From positions 14,042,713 to 14,106,712 of the forward strand of contig NC_092574.1 of NCBI RefSeq assembly GCF_037975245.1: DNA of 64,000 bases, in the 5' to 3' direction. Shown in pieces: positions 38,060 to 48,371 of the stretch. A program made the translations under genes and the position numbers. Source of the DNA: Apostichopus japonicus. Taxonomy: Eukaryota; Echinodermata; Holothuroidea; Aspidochirotida; Stichopodidae. Positions within the stretch are counted from its first letter, which is position 1. Each line of letters begins with the position of its first letter. Below the pieces are notes generated by a model. That model saw only the letters and a list, made by a program, of their open reading frames with translations. It searched no databases and was not told the DNA's origin.

Positions 38060-38700
38060 ATGACAAGCACACTCCCTCCTTCGGTCAAGTTCCTCCACCT
38101 AAACATCAACAGTATCCTTCCAAAATTAAGCCTCCTACTTAGTATATTCACCAACCACTCCCCGGATATCAATTCGTTAAACGAAACTAAACTAAATACA
38201 GATTCCCACCTTAGCATCCCTGGTTACCAAACTTTCAGACACGATATCTCTCGCTCTATGGGAGGAGTACTTATTGCTGAAAAAAACGACCTCAAAGCCA
38301 CCCTCCCCAAACCCAACCCAAACAAACAATTGAAATTGTACTCAAAAGAGACAATAAACCTCTCCACATTATTAGCTATTTTAGTCCCCAAATGAGCCCA
38401 TATCCACAATAAAAAAGTTCTAATAAAAATACAATACTACTAGGAGATCTAAATGCCCACCACATCATTTTTGGTAGCACCAAATATCTGAAAAAGGCAT
38501 ATACCTCTTAGAAATATGTGATAAACACAACTTAACAATAATTTAACCAAAATACCAAAACTAGGATAAACCCAATAAACAATAATACTGAACTACTTGA
38601 CTACGCCATAACCTCAAATCACCTTGCAACTAAAACTCATTCTATTCAAATCCTAGAAGATGACCTAATCAGTGACCATTTTCCACTCCTTTTTGAGCTA
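38060..38700 (+). pseudogene. Retrotransposon APE-type endonuclease domain, broken
   Basis: The segment opens with KFLHLNINSI, followed by LNETKLN, the expected catalytic Glu region of the target-nicking endonuclease. GYQTFRHD and then, after a stop and frame change, LLGDLNAHH follow, with LISDHFPLLFEL near 38670-38700 carrying the catalytic SDH triad. The motif order is that of AP-endonuclease-like domains in non-LTR elements. Stops and shifts lie between the motifs. Domain length is near normal up to SDH. Confidence 0.7.
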
Positions 38701-38754
38701 GACATAAACCTCGTCGCATCCAAAATATGCTACAAAAACCAACAATCAAAACCT

Positions 38755-39600
38755 ATTCCACTTCGTGCAGGTACTCCACAGGGCACTGTTCTCAGCCCCC
38801 TCCCCTACACCCTATTTGTTAATGATTTGAACATCCCCCCTATCTAAATGCAACTATAGTCAGTACACTGACTACATAGCCATTTGGAGCACCAGTAAAA
38901 ATATCTTTATGACGGAACTAAATATTAAAACACCAATTACACATCTCGAAAATTGGTGCTCGATGTGGAGAACAAAAAATAAATCCCTCAAAATCTAACT
39001 TAGCCAATTTCTCCATAATAAACTCAAAATACCAACACCATATTTCCAAAATAAATCTTTCAACACCTCAATCACTGCTACTCCTAATGCAACCTTCCTC
39101 GGTACCACTTTCGATAGCAAATTATTGTTTAATTCCACATTGTAACAGAACTGCAGGACGCTGCTGGTCCTAACTTAAATCCATTCAAATCCTCTCACAC
39201 AAATATAACTTCCCTCCGAAAACCATTATCCAAATCTATAAATCCAAAGTAAAACCGATTCTCAGTTATGGGAGCATCTCCCTGCTTACCATCTCTAATC
39301 CCAATAAACAAATTTTAAACAGAATCCACACCACAGCTTATCGACTCGCACTCAAAATCCCTACCTATATTGCTACTTTGTACGTTCTCCGTGCAGGAAA
39401 CACAAAATCTACTTTCACCTGACTTGAAGAAATCAACACCAAGTTATACAAAAACAACCTCGAGAACGACCCTTTGATTGAAGACCTCCCCCTGAAATAC
39501 AAAGTCGCAACAACTCACTACTCAAAAACCAAACCCTTTCTGTATTCACAATTGTTACTACTTTAAGTCTCATTCCATTAAGAAAATCCTTTCCTAAATG
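38755..39600 (+). pseudogene. Retrotransposon reverse transcriptase remnant, internally deleted and catalytically altered
   Basis: Beginning about 60 bp after the endonuclease SDH motif, the sequence reads LRAGTPQGTVLSP (RT box 4), LPYTLFVNDL, and then YTDYIAIW where active elements have (Y/F)ADDIAIW. RT domains upstream of box 4 are missing, so an internal deletion joined the endonuclease to the middle of the RT. Downstream thumb-like segments survive in pieces, for example FPPKTIIQIYKSKVKPILSY. Several stops occur. The altered aspartates alone would abolish polymerase activity. Confidence 0.7.
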
Positions 39601-39729
39601 GGTCTAGGCCCCGACTCCAAGTATACTATATATACAGAACAAAACAAACAACTCCAACAATGACCGATTGATTAAAACATAAAGTAGCAACCACTCCCTT
39701 ACCAAACAATAGAAACCACAACCACTCCT

Positions 39730-40112
39730 GGTTCGCGGCAATTTCAGTAGGACCAGGAGCTATTTTCTCACTACCAGGAGCTAAAAAGGAGAAACAAAAT
39801 TCAAGTACGGCATGTACGTACGTATCAGTACAGGTGTTGTGCGATATATAAACCATGTGCACCAGTGCTATTGTGCATGCACTCGATCGATCAGTGATTT
39901 ATCAAATCGCTAGCAGTTACTATATAGCACTAGCATGCAATGTAGTTTCTGGCTTCTGTGCAGCGCATGATAAGGCTGATATTTACAGGAGTATGCGGGC
40001 GCTTATTTGCCGACAAAGTAGCGCCCGTGCGTATTGTATTTTCATGTCCAGGGGCGCTATTTTAGTGCTTGCGGGCGCGAATAGCGCCTGGGCGCCCGCT
40101 TAATTCAACCCT
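39730..40112. mobile_element. Possible nested insertion, locally CpG/GC-rich
   Basis: Composition changes abruptly inside the retroelement 3' part. AGGAGCTATTTT and AGGAGCTAAAAAG flank a small hairpin, and GGGCGC/GCGCC words cluster at 39990-40100. Retroelement-like C-rich sequence resumes at about 40113. No target-site duplication was identified. Confidence 0.35.
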
Positions 40113-40601
40113 TGCCTCTCCTTTAGAAATCCCTCCCTAATTGGCTCTTCGACCCCTACCTCGGGTATGATTATGGCTATCCTGTCCATTGTAAATATAT
40201 AAGACTTCATTTACCAGCAATTCCCTGACTGAACATAGACAACTTTTCCAAGAAAGAAAAAATGTCTATTCTATAAAAACAAACTTATTATCCCCCTGTA
40301 GGACCTCTCGCCAGGTCGACCAGGGGTTAAACTCCTTTTGATTCGATATCAACAACAACAAAAACAAAACTTTTACTCGAATTAAAAAAAAAGGTAACTA
40401 ATTCATTTATTTCATTTCATTTATTTATTTTTGTTCTTCTTAACATAAGTATGACGTATGACATAGAAGGAGATAAGAAACAAAACTTGTGAAAGGAAGT
40501 GTACTAAAAAACCCTATAGGGCTTGTTGGGTAGTGACACTCCCTTAAAAAACTTAATGTGGAAGATATCATGATTAGATTTTGGTTTCATTTAATCGATA
40601 G

Positions 40602-40680
40602 GTGGAGGTAGAGGAATTGGACACTCTTGCACAAGATATCAATGGCTTGAAGTACTCTGCTCAGGTGGCCTCCATTCTAG
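40602..40680 (+). CDS. SRP68: SRP68, penultimate exon (partial CDS)
   Basis: A 79-nt exon with acceptor TTTAATCGATAG and donor CTAG|GTATGT encodes VEVEELDTLAQDINGLKYSA then QVASIL and the first base of the next codon (phase 1). Joined to the next exon it gives ILD. That matches the family segment (in human SRP68 near VQELITQVRSEKCSLQAAAI followed by LDAND). SRP68 forms a heterodimer with SRP72 on the S domain of signal recognition particle RNA in the cytosol. Earlier exons of this roughly 600-residue protein were not recognised upstream, so the preceding intron may be long and contain the retroelement. Alternatively only a 3' gene fragment is present. Confidence 0.75.
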
Positions 40681-41860
40681 GTATGTACTTATAATAATAT
40701 AATAATAATCATAATAAAAATAATAATAAATTTACTGTGTTTGGAAATAAACTTTTTGCTGCTTTGGATGAAGATTAAGGATTCTTGTTTTTCAAAAGGC
40801 AAAATGCAAGATGGACTATATATGAAAGGAGGAATACCAAAAAATTAAGAAAAGAAATAGGGTTGGGGGAGGGGGAATCAGGCAGAGACCATCATGCTAC
40901 TACCCTGTTACTTTTGTGTAGGACCCTGGTTAGTTTAAAAGGAAGAAATTCCTTTAGTACCCTTGAGTTTCTGAAAGGTTTCTTCTTTGGGATAACGGTG
41001 GAGAGACATATCGATGTTCTCTTTTGGGTCTGATCGTCAGGAAAATGCAGATTAAACTGCCGAGTCCATTTGGAACCTGGGAATTGAACCCTGCTACTGG
41101 AACAAATGTTTTCCATCAGAGCATAGACAATGATTCAGAGAAACATGGCATTTATATTAATAATCTGTTGTTTTCTTTCCCAAATTTTTCTCTTTGGTTA
41201 AACAATGAGTGAAAAGAATTCAGTTGGAAGCAGCACCGCCCTTTTTTTGGGGGAGGGGGGGGGTGGAGAGACCTATAAGCCCTTAGGGTGTGAAAATATT
41301 ACAATAGGAGTATTGTAGTGGACAGGACAGACAACAGTTATTTTTGCTCGTAGCTGAATGTATGATGTCCAGGTATCACAAGGAAGTATCAAAAGCCCTA
41401 TCAAAAATGCCGTTTTTTTGTACTATCGAAATTTGTCAGAATAAAGAAATTGAAAGCCAAAATAAAAAGAGTTTATCTGGCCTTGTAGACTGCGATTGAA
41501 CCAGTCTCTGTCTTCTCCAAATAATAGGAAGTGGGTATCCATTTCTGTTTGTGACAGCAACAACAAAATATGACTGCAAAATATCAAGTTTTGTAAACTT
41601 TCTCTATTCAGGGATTCAAATCTCAAATTCCACTTCAATACACCCCCCTACTTATGAACTGTCAGGTAGCTCAAGCTGACAAACTACAAAGATGAGAATA
41701 GGCCTTGTGTGGTTCCTAATTGAATGACATTTCTCACAATTAATTGAATTGACTTCCCCCACCCTCCGACTACTCTCACCCAATGAAAATACCCTCCACC
41801 CAAGAATACTTTAAAAAAATGGCCATGGTTTACCAAGAACCTCTTTGCGTTAATTTTCAG

Positions 41861-42154
41861 ATTCCAGTGAACCTTCCATCAGCAAAGGAATGACTCGGTC
41901 TGAAGGACAATCAACCGCTGGTGGAAAGGCTGGACCGGTACAACGCCAACCAGCCGGACCTTGCCGCCAAGCCCAACTTCACGGCATTCCCACCGGACTT
42001 AAAGCTGTCACCGTGCAAACCGCTCTTCTTTGACTTAGTGCTGAACCATATAGAGTTTCCCTCCTTGGACGAGAAACTGAAACAGAATAAATCGGCCGCG
42101 CAGGGGGGTTTGGGTGGGTTCCTGCATGGATGGTGGAGTGGGGGTGAAAAGTAA
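41861..42154 (+). CDS. SRP68: SRP68, last exon, with apparent 1-nt frameshift
   Basis: The acceptor TTAATTTTCAG ends at 41860. Continuing the phase of the previous exon gives DSSEPSISKGMTRS. The conserved C-terminus (LKDNQPLVERL, FPPDLKLSPCKPLFFDLVLN, HIEFPSLDEKL, GGFLHGWW) is read in the frame one base later, ending at TAA 42152-42154. The shift must fall at about 41893-41902, because the later frame has a TGA at 41891-41893. The CKPLFFDL-x-LNH block is diagnostic of SRP68. This C-terminal part carries the SRP72-binding region. An extra base from an assembly or sequencing error or an allelic indel fits best. A decayed gene copy is the alternative. No poly(A) signal was assigned. Confidence 0.8.
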
Positions 42155-44000
42155 CTCTAGATTTGCCAAGATGTCGGAAAAACGATCGAAAGATCGCGTC
42201 TCTCTGGGATCAAATGCGATCCCCAGTGGGAATGTCAGCAGGCGAATAGGAGTGATATCTTTTACCAACCATGTTATTTTTCTTTTTTTCTCTCTTCTTT
42301 GGTCTTGGTTGTTACAGTATGTATGTGTTGGCATTATACAGTTACATGATTATATCTGCATGTATTGCATGTCGTGGTTCCGGGTACATTCAGGTGAGGC
42401 ACCCACAGATTGATATATCACATTTCATAAACATCCATCATAAGACCACAGGAATGACACACGTCAGGTCAAATGGGTTAGTCCAGGTTATTTGGAACTT
42501 CAAATCGGTGTAACTCCTTTACCCTTAATCTGCGTCCGTGAGGTCTTTTGTATACATAAGCCGGTAGTATTTGGGAGGGCTCTCACTCTTCTCCTGCATG
42601 TGCTGTTATCATCTTTTATTTAAGTTTTATTTGATTTGATTTGTGTTTTTTTAGTAGAGAAAACTACACCTTGTTGCAATGCAAACACAAAGATGGGGGA
42701 AGGCCAAAAAGAATAACACTCACTTTTTTAACGTGGCTTGGCAAAAAAAAAAATTGAAGAATATTCAAAATGGGAATTGGAATTCTACATATTTTGGATT
42801 TGGTGTTTGTGTGTTGATCTCGTTTAGAGAAAAAGAAGAAACAAACAGCATCTTTATATGATGGGGCTTTAAAGTTTTAAAAATGGGTTTCGGTTGTTGA
42901 TTTCTTGGTCTACAAACATTGTGGTGCTAGACTGACTGACACTTTATGGGGATGTTAAGGTGACTGAATTTGATATTGGCAGGAGTTATGGATGGTAGTT
43001 GGAAGGACCTGGGGTGGGGGGGGGGGGTGGTGAGGCGAAGGATCGAGAAGAAGAAATGAAAGTGAAGAGGGAGAATCTTTGAATTGAATTTTCAGTTTGC
43101 AGTAGCACAGGTTTACTGATAAGGCTTTATTTACTTTCAATAATGCACTCTTCGTGTATATAATTTGGGGTGTGGTAGTCGGAGCGGGGAGGGGGGGGGG
43201 GGTGATTGAGATGGCAATGAAAGGGAGCAACCTTTTCACATTTATTTTGTTTGTGCTATGGTAGTATCGTTTCCTTTTTCAAACTGGAGGGCAAAAATGT
43301 AAAAGTTAAGAGTTATCTAAAACTAATTCAAAATCAGATTTAGTTAATTAATGAAAGTTAAAGAAAATGATATTGATGGTAGCAGGGGTGCCATGGTATT
43401 ATTGTAAACTGAATCATCGATCATCCATGGAAGGCCACCTCCTTTTTATTGGGAACCTATTGTCAAGCAAACCTATGGATTCAAGCCCTGTCTGGCTGAA
43501 GTAAGATGGGGTTATTATTTTTATCTAGGGGAAATCCATTCTTTTTCCCCTCATGTGAAAATGGTCTTCCAAATGTTTAAAAAAAAAATGTCCAAAAAGA
43601 ATGTACCCGTGTGAATTGGATAGCCAGCCACCTGGTGTGAAGTAAAAGGCCATAGGGCATATCCCATATGTACATGTGACTGCTTAGCACTATTCAATAA
43701 CTGCCTTCCAGGCTGATATTATAAGTAATAGAAACATTATAGAAACTGTCTGTTGTCACCCAACCATCTCAATAGTAGATGCAGGTATCACTAAGAATGT
43801 TTATGAATGATGTATTGCATGTTTTGATTAGTATTTGATAAAGGATAACCTGTTACTGGACAGGTAGTTGAAGGGTATTAACTGTGGTGGGAGGGATGAA
43901 GAAACAACCTGTCCATGAACTGATTTGTCATTAAAAAAAAATTAGTTATTTCCAAGCATCTCTTTTTTTTCTACCTTTTACTGGACTATTGTAAAAGGAA
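42155..44000. other. SRP68 3' flank, noncoding
   Basis: Contains the presumed 3' UTR followed by AT-rich sequence with G12 runs near 43016 and 43191. No exon was recognised. Confidence 0.45.
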
Positions 44001-44014
44001 AAGCAGAGGTTGAG

Positions 44015-44085
44015 TTTGAGCCAGGGACCTTGACATGCAAAAGCAAAAGTCTTTACCACTAGACCATTAGGTGGGCCTCTGATTT
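44015..44085 (-). mobile_element. tRNA-like SINE head remnant
   Basis: Read on the minus strand it shows TGGTCTAGTGGTAAAGAC, a box A-type sequence, and about 40 bp later GGCTCAAACTC, a degenerate box B. No acceptor stem pairing is evident. Confidence 0.45.
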
Positions 44086-44179
44086 AAAAGCTGTACAAAT
44101 ATTTAAAGATCCTGCTGTTTGGACTTAGTCGTTTTTGTAAAAGATTTTCTCCACTACTCCCTCACCCCCAGAATAGCTA

Positions 44180-44412
44180 GTCAGGGGGGAAGGGTGGCGG
44201 CGAACTTCATTTGTCCGCGCATGAACCTTGTCAGGGGGAGGGGTGGCGGCGAACTCCACTTGTCCGCGCCTTTACCTTGTCAGGGGGAGGGGGCGGCGAC
44301 ATCACCTTGTCCACACCTTTCCCCTGTCTCCCCTTCGGTACTCACTTTATCCACCTGTCAGGAGGAGGGGGACCGCCCGCATTCGGGATTCACCTTATCC
44401 ACTTGTCAGAAC
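44180..44412. repeat. GC-rich ~50-bp minisatellite
   Basis: TCAGGGGG(A)GGG units begin at 44181, 44231 and 44280, with decayed units at 44357 and 44405. They contain GGCGGCGAACTYCAYTTGTC and CGCGC words. GC content is far above that of the flanks. Confidence 0.85.
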
Positions 44413-44430
44413 TCCTTTTGCGAATACTCA

Positions 44431-44506
44431 CCTGGGACTTGAACCGATGCAATCCAAACCAATTGCTTACTGAACGATGGAGCTACCAATTGCACCATTT
44501 CGGTTC
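44431..44506 (-). mobile_element. Divergent tRNA-like unit ahead of the array
   Basis: The minus strand reads TGGTGCAATTGGTAGC (box A) and GGTTCAAGTCCC (box B) spaced as in a tRNA. It is related in layout to the array units but differs in sequence, so it may be the ancestor or a separate SINE. Confidence 0.5.
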
Positions 44507-44559
44507 CCTCTGGAGAAATTTCGTTTCTTATATTTATACTTCCACTCCCTTAAGACAGT

Positions 44560-45530
44560 AGAAAAGTAAAAGGCTCTGCCTGGACATGAACAGCAGACAT
44601 GGAGGTTGTCTGGGAATCGAACCAGAGACATGGAGTTTGTCTGTCTCTCTCCAGTCCAGAGCACTACCAACTGCGCCACTAGAACTGTTGAGAATTAATG
44701 CTCGTTTCTAATATTTAAACTTCAAAGTCCAGAATGGAATCAGTAAAAGAGCAAAAATATAAAATGCTCTGTCTGGGGTTCGAACCAGAGACATGGAGTT
44801 TGTCTGTCTCTCCAGTCCAGAGCACTACCAACTGCGCCACTAGAACTGTTGAGAATTAATGCTCGTTTCTAATATTTAAATTCAAAGTCCAGAATGGAAT
44901 CAGTAAAAGAGCAAAAATATAAAATGCTTTGTCTGGGGATCGAACCGGAGACATTGAGTTTGTCTGTGTCTCTCCAGTCCAGAGCACTACCAACTGCGCC
45001 ACTAGAACTGTTGAGAATTAGTGCTCGTTTCTATTATTTAAACTTCAAAGTCCAGAATGGAAGAAGGAAAAGAACAGAAAATCAAAATGCTCCGTCTGGG
45101 GATCGAACCGGAGACACAGAGTTTGTCTGTCTCTCTCCAGTCCAGAGCACTACCAACTGCGCCACTAGAACTGTTGAGAATTAGTGCTCGTTTCTAATAT
45201 TTAAACTTCAGAATGGAAGAAGGAAAAGAACAGAAAATCAAAATGCTCTGTCTGGGGATCGAACCGGAGACATGGAGTTTGTCTGTGCCTCTCCAGTCCA
45301 GAGCACTACCAACTGCGCCACTAGAACTGTTGAGAATTAGTGCTCGTTTCTAATATTTAAACTTCAAAGTCCAGAATGGAAGAAGGAAAAGAACAGAAAA
45401 TCAAAATGCTCTGTCTGGGGATCGAACCGGAGACATTGAGTTTGTCTGTGTCTCTCCAGTCCAGAGCACTACCAACTGCGCCACTAGAACTGTTGAGAAT
45501 TAATATTCGTTTCTAACATTTAATCTTCAC
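44560..45530 (-). repeat. ~160-bp tandem array of tRNA-like (Pol III box A/B) units
   Basis: Six well-kept units have box B words (TCGAACC on plus) at 44617, 44780, 44940, 45103, 45259 and 45422, spacing 156-163 bp. On the minus strand each unit reads TGGCGCAGTTGGTAGTGC (box A, with a pairable GCGC/GTGC D-stem), a central CTCTGGACTGGAGAG stem-loop, and GGTTCGATCCCCAG or GGTTCGAACCCCAG (box B with a pairable T-stem). An AT-rich linker containing CTTCCATTCTGGACTTTG and TTCTCAACAGTTC follows. Acceptor stems do not pair cleanly and the central loop lacks normal anticodon-loop bases, so these are tRNA-derived elements multiplied in tandem, not functional tRNA genes. Function, if any, is unknown. 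Confidence 0.8.
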
Positions 45531-45539
45531 AACATAAGG

Positions 45540-45850
45540 AGGCAAATAAATAGAAAATCAAATGCATCCTCTGGTGTTTGAACTCAAGATAATGAGTATG
45601 TCTCATTTCTTTCAGTTTATTGACAATTTCTTTGTACAAAACAATAATAAATATGCAAAATTTTACAACATAACAACTGCGCCACAGTAACTGTTAATTG
45701 AGAAATGATAGGCTTTTCTAATATTTTAACTGCAAAATGAGGAAAAGAAATACCTAATCAATACATCCTCTGGGAGTTGAATTCTAGACAGAGAGTTTGT
45801 CTTACTTTCTAAGTACATAGCACTAACCACTGTAACTGTTTAGAAATAAT
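45540..45850 (-). repeat. Decayed flank of the tRNA-like array
   Basis: Two further units are recognisable only in part: CAACTGCGCCA near 45675-45690 separated from its box B region by inserted AT-rich sequence, and GGAGTTGAATTCTAGACAGA near 45769-45790 with box A eroded. Confidence 0.6.
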
Positions 45851-46461
45851 TATTAGTTATTTTGTTTTTTTCACGTGCAAATATACAATGTGAAAGGAAG
45901 TCTTCTATAAAGCATACAATAGCTTAACAATGTAAAAGACTTTGGTCAGAAAAGCATTATTTGGACAATTGCTTCCCATCTGGCAAAGACATATCCCTAA
46001 CAAACAGTAAACCAGCGTCGTAAAAGCTTTTTGTCATAAACAATGGTATTATCAATTCTGATAAAATTCTTGGGGATTTGCTCACCCAAGTCTTCCGAAG
46101 GTTTCTTAAAGGTAGCTAAGCTTACTCAAAACCATACAAATTTGTCCAATGAAGGTATTTTCAAATACAGGAAATATCCTGGTCATGAAAATAACAATTA
46201 AAAAGCAACTCTTTACCGGACGGCGACAGAGAGGAATGAAAAAAAGAGCTTCCAATACCCCGTGTTGGCATTATTACAATAACGCTTGACCCAAGAGGTT
46301 TTGAGAGCACCAACAAAGCTGTGAACATATATATTTTTTTTAAACCCCCCTTTTCAATGGGGTTAAACATAGTAAGTCTCCTTACTTTATCAGTTTTCCC
46401 GTTCGAAATAAATTAAAAATAGTACTTTGGATCTTATCAATAAAATCTTTTGGAGGGCTAG
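45851..46461. other. Noncoding, no gene seen
   Basis: AT-rich with no recognisable gene. Confidence 0.5.
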
Positions 46462-46468
46462 ACAGATT

Positions 46469-47529
46469 CCTTTGGGACCACGTATCTCCCGAACGGAAGC
46501 AGATATGGACCTGGGAGTTGCAAATTTGGGCTCCTGAGCATCGGTTAACCCCTGTTACGTCTTTTGGGCGAAATCGATTTTGGGTCAATTTTTGGCAATT
46601 TTTATTTGCGCCAAAAATAGGTGTTTTGTCTTGAAAAGTTAAAAAAGTACCTCTTTTTGGTACCCAATTCCAAAATAAACTTCAGATTCGTAATCAGCGT
46701 GTCGCGAACTACCAGAAAAGATACACATTTATCGACTTTGCGACAACAAGTTTTTTCACCTCAAAATAAAGTAAGACCGAAAAACTTTTACGACGAACAA
46801 AGGCTTAAAATCTTTTGTTGTCCCTAAAAGTTTTTCGTTTTTCTATTGTTCCTCTGAAGTTGCAAACTGAGCGAAAGAAGTGTCATAAGAGTGCGCTCGA
46901 CGCATCTTGCCAGTGATACGTGATTGTAAAGCAGTCAAATCAAACCTTTGTTTGTCATCTTGAGTTTTATCTTGACATTTATGAATAAATGGGTCAGTTT
47001 TGGCAAAAATTGCAAGAGGTGCGTACCCCTTAGTCCTACGTGTTTTTTAGGTGAAAAAACATTTGTCGCAAAGGCGATAAATGTGTATCTTTTCTGGTAG
47101 TTCGCGACACGCTGATTACGAATCTGAAGTTTATTTTGGAATTGGGTGTTGTGTGGTGGGGGCGTGCAGGGGGGCAAAAAACCTGATTTATGATTTATGA
47201 AAAAAATAGAAATCATATAAACAAAAAGCCTTTCCCGGTCAGATAATTACACGAAATTGGTGTATAACAAAGACAAGGGTGTCTTCTACTCCACGTCTAA
47301 TTTTAATGTCGATGGGTGTTTCAGAGAGGACAAGTGAGGGGGCTGAAAAGAGGGGTTTTTCCAAATTGTGCACTTATAAAGAACACGTATTTCTATCGGG
47401 TCCTTCGGGACCACGTATCTCCCGAACGGAAGCAGATATGGACCTGGGAGTTGCAAATTTGGGCTACTGAGCATCGGTTAACCCCTGTTACGTCATTTGG
47501 GCGAAATCGATTTTGGATCGATTTTTGGT
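46469..47529. mobile_element. Composite element: 128-bp direct repeats around 99-bp inverted repeats
   Basis: 46469-46596 and 47402-47529 are near-identical direct copies (shared GGACCACGTATCTCCCGAAC and GCATCGGTTAACCCCTGTTA). Between them, 46662-46760 and 47049-47147 are inverted copies of each other (shared GATTCGTAATCAGCGTGTCG). A smaller inverted pair near 46784-46835 (AAAAACTTTTACGACGAAC against its complement) sits inside the loop. No coding frame is convincing. It could be a non-autonomous foldback transposon or a rearranged tandem copy. Confidence 0.75.
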
Positions 47530-47639
47530 CAGTTTTGGTAAAAACTGCAAATCAGGTTTTTTCCCCTCCCCCACACCCCCAACCAACTTAATTAGCAATA
47601 AACAGACAAATATTGGCGGATGAACAAAACCGCGTCCAA

Positions 47640-47930
47640 AACCGGGGGGCGTTGGGGGCGCGCGCCCCACGGGTAAGAAAAAGAGGAGAGAAAAAAAAGA
47701 GGAGAAAAAAGAGGGGAAAAAAGAGGGGAAAAAAGAGGAGGAGGAGAGGAAGGAAGGGAAAAGAAAAAGAAGAAAGAGAGAAAAGTAGGGAGTAAAAGAA
47801 AAACGCCAAGACATCGGGAAGAGAACGAGGAACAGTGACATTATTATAGCGCTGATCCCTATTATTAACACAGGGTAGCCAGTGACGGATCGAGGATTTC
47901 GGAAGGGGCGTGCACCTCACCCTACCCCTT
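47640..47930. mobile_element. Dispersed repeat, copy 2
   Basis: Same block order as 31551-31940: a GGGCGCGCGCCCC palindrome, CGGGTAAG, a GA-rich purine tract (short here, without the long GGA expansion), AAACGCCAAGACATC, AACAGTGACATTA, and GCCAGTGACGGATC then GGATTTCGGAAGGGGCG. The purine tract is the main length difference between copies. Confidence 0.75.
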
Positions 47931-48224
47931 ACACCGACAGCTCCATTTTTGACGTTTCCATTTTTCCTCTCTCACTAATGTATCTATATATTATATACTA
48001 TATATGGTCTATCATAACGCGCGTGTGTGTGTGTATGGACGCCTTAAATTATTGTACAACTGTGCCATGAAACCAACTGTGGCTGGTCTCGAACTCGACC
48101 GAGTCGTCGGGGAACATGACGCATTTCGGGAAGGGGCGACCACCCCCCCCCCCTCCCCGAGCATATTTTTTATGATATCGCTAGTAATTTTAAAATAGAA
48201 AATGCTTAGATACAACTAACAAGG

Positions 48225-48371
48225 CATGGGAAGTGTCATTTCCAGCGATCTGGGGGGAATTTTCGGCCAAAATGTTTTGTACGCTTCGCGCCAACTTATG
48301 GTGGCGCTACGCTTAGATAGTTTGCCTACAGACTTCGCCCCTCCCTTGGAAAATCCTCGCTACGCACCTGT
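48225..48371. mobile_element. MITE-like right-end segment, copy A
   Basis: Shares GTGTCATTTCCAGCGATCTG, TTGTACGCTTCGCGCCAAC and GGTGGCGCTACGCTTAGATA with the segment at 49430-49572, and ends AATCCTCGCTACGCACCTG. The end resembles the hAT-like terminal motif in inverted orientation. Confidence 0.6.

Larger units (their letters stand above)
36650..40375 (+). mobile_element. Degenerate Jockey/I-group non-LTR retrotransposon
   Basis: In order: a 5' leader, a gag-like ORF1 with zinc knuckles, an APE-type endonuclease, a partial reverse transcriptase, and an A-rich CAACAACAACAAAAAC tail. All frames carry stops and shifts. Most of the reverse transcriptase between the endonuclease SDH motif and the PQG box is deleted. 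A C-rich, G-poor plus strand marks the element against its surroundings. Its left edge coincides with the break in the second ABCC exon copy. Foreign-looking sequence at about 39730-40110 may be a nested insertion. Boundaries are approximate. Confidence 0.75.

Noticed and set aside
44611-45485. Cluster of genuine tRNA genes
   Set aside because: Acceptor stems do not pair and the anticodon loop lacks the usual U33 and purine 37. The linkers are part of the repeat.
44560-45530. CRISPR array
   Set aside because: Units of about 160 bp are near-identical throughout with no variable spacers, and the genome is eukaryotic.
47488-47920. Leu/Phe/Ser-rich minus-strand open frames as membrane proteins
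   Set aside because: They are translations of the GA-rich tract of the dispersed repeat and show no conserved features.
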